In this document: piece after piece, positions 6,386-8,557 of the stretch
How the letters are laid out: every line of letters starts with the position of its first letter
Position numbering within the stretch: the first letter of the stretch is position 1
DNA from: Erythrobacter sp. UBA3075
Lineage (GTDB): Bacteria > Pseudomonadota > Alphaproteobacteria > Sphingomonadales > Sphingomonadaceae
Direction: 5' to 3'
Assembly: GCA_002367375.1 (NCBI GenBank)
Contig: DFBR01000229.1
Span: 1-8,557, forward strand
DNA length: 8,557 nt
Translations under genes and position numbers: made by a program
The notes under the pieces: model-generated
Told to the model about the DNA's origin: nothing
Database searches by the model: none
What the model saw: the letters and a program-made list of their open reading frames with translations, nothing else

Positions 6386-8557
6386 CTATCCGACTGTCTC
6401 GCCTGCCAGCACCTGACGGATAGCTGCGATGGCAGCATCGCCCTTGGCACCATCAGGTCCGCCGCCCTGCGCCATATCAGGTCGGCCCCCGCCGCCCTTG
6501 CCGCCGACAGCCTCCACGCCCGCACGGACAAGATCGACCGCGCTGTGCCGCTCGGTCAGATCGTCGGTTACGGCGACCGCGACCGCAGCCTTGCCTTCGT
6601 TCACCGCGACAATCGCTGCGACGCCGGAACCCATCCGGTTCTTCGCTTCGTCGAGCAGACCGCGCAATTCGCGTGGGTTCATTCCGTCGAGCACCTGGCC
6701 GCTGAATGCCACGCCGCCGACATCTTCGTCAGCTGCTGCAGAGGTCCCTCCCCCGCCGCCTAGCGCGAGTTGTTTCTTGGCCTCCGCGAGTTCCCGTTCG
6801 AGCCGTTTGCGTTCATCGACCAGAGCAGCAACACGTTCTACAACGTCATCCGGCGCGGTCTTGAGCGTGGCTGCGACCGATTTGAGCATGTCCTCCCGGC
6901 CCACGATCCATTGACGGGCCGCTTCGCCCGTCAGCGCTTCGATCCGGCGCACGCCCGATGAAACCGCACTCTCGGCGATGATACGCAGCAGACCGATATC
7001 GCCGGTCGCGTTTACGTGGGTGCCGCCGCACAATTCGACCGAATAGCTCTTGCCTGATCCCTGCCAATCGGACTGGCCCATGGAGAGCACGCGCACTTCC
7101 TCGCCATATTTCTCGCCAAACAGCGCCATCGCGCCCGCTTCGATAGCATCGTCCGGGCTCATCAGCCGAGTCACGACTTCTTCATTGGCGCGGATTTCGG
7201 CGTTAACTTCGGCTTCAATGGCCGCCACTTCGGATGGCGTCAGCGGCTTGGGATGTGAGAAGTCGAAACGCAGCCGGTCTTGCGCAACCAGCGAGCCCTT
7301 CTGTGTCACATGCTCACCCAGATGATTGCGCAACGACGCATGAAGCAGGTGCGTGGCCGAATGGTTCGCGCGGATTTCATCGCGGCGCTGCGCATCAATC
7401 GCAAGATGGACGGTATCACCCACAGCAATCTGACCCGCCTTGATAGTGCCGTGATGTGCATGGAGGCGGCCCAATGGCTTGGACGTGTCGGTGACTGCAA
7501 TTTCCAGACGGTGATCGCCAGAAATTGTGCCAGTATCACCCATCTGACCGCCGCTTTCGCCGTAGAAGGGCGTCTGATTGGTCAGCACGATCACGTCCTG
7601 CCCGCTGTCAGCGGACTGGACTTCTTCGCCATCGACGACCAGCGCAACCACCCGGCCTTCGCCCTGCGTGGCAGTGTATCCGGTAAATTCACTCGCCCCT
7701 TCGCGCTCGGCAATGTCGAACCATAGCTCATCATCGGTCGCCGCGCCTGAGCCTTTCCATGCCGCGCGCGCAGCCGCCTTCTGCTGCGCCATGGCAGCAT
7801 CGAAACCATCGCGATCAACGCTGACACCGCGATTGCGCAAAGCGTCCTCGGTCAAATCGTAAGGAAAGCCGAAAGTGTCGTACAATTTGAACGCTGTTTC
7901 GCCGGGCAGGCTGTCGCCCTCGCCCAGATCGGTGCTTGCGTCGTCAAGCAGCCGGAGCCCCTTGTCCAGCGTCTGGCGGAATCGCGTTTCCTCACGTTCC
8001 AGCACTTCGGTGATAAGCGCCTGCGCACGCGGCAAATCGGGATAAGCCTGTCCCATTTCGCTCACCAGCGTGGGCACAAGGCGGTGCATCAACGGCTTGT
8101 CTGCACCCAGAAGGTGCGCATGGCGCATCGCCCGGCGCATGATCCGGCGCAGCACATATCCGCGCCCTTCGTTCGACGGCAATACACCATCGGCGATAAG
8201 AAAGCTGGTCGAACGCAGATGGTCGGCAATGATCCGGTGGCTTGGAAGCGCCGTTTCATCAGCGCTTGCCTTGACCAATTCCTCACTGGCCGAAACCAGC
8301 GTGCGGAAGGTGTCGGTCTCGAAGACGTTATGCACACCCTGCATAACCGTCGCGATCCGTTCCAGCCCCATGCCAGTGTCGATGCTGGGGCGTGGCAAGT
8401 CCCCAGTGATCATGTCGGCCTGTTGCAGGTGCTGCATGAACACGAGATTCCAGATCTCTACGAAACGATCGCCATCCTCGTCCGGCGAACCGGGAGGACC
8501 ACCGGCGACTTCGGGCCCGTGATCCCAGAAAATTTCAGAGCAAGGTCCGCATGGACC
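6386..8557 (-). CDS. alaS: Alanyl-tRNA synthetase (N-terminal part beyond right edge)
   Basis: The minus-strand frame is open from the window end to a TAG at 6388-6386, giving 723 residues of cytoplasmic AlaRS, which charges tRNA-Ala with alanine. About 150-180 N-terminal residues, including class II motifs 1 and 2, are missing. The fragment starts in the aminoacylation core with [14 protein letters not shown] (1-14) and EIWNLVFMQ (33-41), then motif 3 in DTGMGLERI (60-68). The editing domain has both halves of its zinc/active site: HSATH (399-403) and C510 with H514 in CGGTH, so clearing of mischarged Ser or Gly is expected. A charged, probably coiled-coil stretch (about 575-600) leads to a glycine-rich LGGGGG linker (599-604) and the C-Ala domain with [16 protein letters not shown] (685-700). 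The domain order is canonical with no truncation at the C-terminus. Its stop lies three bases from the stop of the convergent secreted-protein gene. Confidence 0.98.
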   Translation of the reverse strand, partial: GPCGPCSEIFWDHGPEVAGGPPGSPDEDGDRFVEIWNLVFMQHLQQADMITGDLPRPSIDTGMGLERIATVMQGVHNVFETDTFRTLVSASEELVKASADETALPSHRIIADHLRSTSFLIADGVLPSNEGRGYVLRRIMRRAMRHAHLLGADKPLMHRLVPTLVSEMGQAYPDLPRAQALITEVLEREETRFRQTLDKGLRLLDDASTDLGEGDSLPGETAFKLYDTFGFPYDLTEDALRNRGVSVDRDGFDAAMAQQKAAARAAWKGSGAATDDELWFDIAEREGASEFTGYTATQGEGRVVALVVDGEEVQSADSGQDVIVLTNQTPFYGESGGQMGDTGTISGDHRLEIAVTDTSKPLGRLHAHHGTIKAGQIAVGDTVHLAIDAQRRDEIRANHSATHLLHASLRNHLGEHVTQKGSLVAQDRLRFDFSHPKPLTPSEVAAIEAEVNAEIRANEEVVTRLMSPDDAIEAGAMALFGEKYGEEVRVLSMGQSDWQGSGKSYSVELCGGTHVNATGDIGLLRIIAESAVSSGVRRIEALTGEAARQWIVGREDMLKSVAATLKTAPDDVVERVAALVDERKRLERELAEAKKQLALGGGGGTSAAADEDVGGVAFSGQVLDGMNPRELRGLLDEAKNRMGSGVAAIVAVNEGKAAVAVAVTDDLTERHSAVDLVRAGVEAVGGKGGGGRPDMAQGGGPDGAKGDAAIAAIRQVLAGETVG

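Noticed and set aside
6716..6764. C-rich tract on the plus strand, giving a polyglycine run in AlaRS
   Set aside because: It is a flexible linker before the C-Ala domain. The frame continues cleanly through it, so there is no sign of slippage or a separate element.

Overview
The window reads as a conserved chromosomal segment of an alphaproteobacterium, most likely Sphingomonadales (Erythrobacteraceae or a close relative). This rests on high-GC coding bias, closely spaced housekeeping genes, a homodimeric NADP isocitrate dehydrogenase of the type common in alphaproteobacteria, a Caulobacter-like promoter element, and protein sequences that look sphingomonad from memory. The taxonomic call is inference; no search was run. 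I saw no mobile elements, phage genes, CRISPR arrays, tRNAs or rRNAs.

Layout, left to right: (1) the 3' part of a plus-strand FAD-dependent oxidoreductase of the geranylgeranyl-reductase/UbiH-like class, cut by the left edge (1-789); (2) a plausible promoter, then icd, complete NADP-dependent isocitrate dehydrogenase (849-2078, +); (3) a strong inverted repeat at the icd/putP convergence, likely a shared terminator; (4) putP, a sodium/proline symporter (2114-3595, -); (5) a divergent spacer of about 120 bp; (6) a KefB/KefC/YbaL-type CPA2 cation:proton antiporter with a C-terminal RCK/TrkA-N domain (3716-5479, +); (7) an unnamed secreted protein with a signal peptide and four cysteines (5567-6382, +); (8) alaS, alanyl-tRNA synthetase, on the minus strand, its N-terminal part beyond the right edge (6386-8557). 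No gene-free stretch exceeds 300 bases.

The genes do not form one pathway. icd is central carbon metabolism and makes NADPH and 2-oxoglutarate. PutP brings in proline with Na+, and the divergent antiporter moves monovalent cations against protons, so this pair could share a role in osmotic and sodium homeostasis (inference). alaS is translation machinery. The oxidoreductase fragment may be the tail of a small polyketide/lipid cluster lying to the left. Nothing here looks like a new multi-gene system. The best leads are the uncharacterised secreted protein, the shared icd/putP terminator that contains the putP stop codon, and what lies left of the window next to the oxidoreductase.
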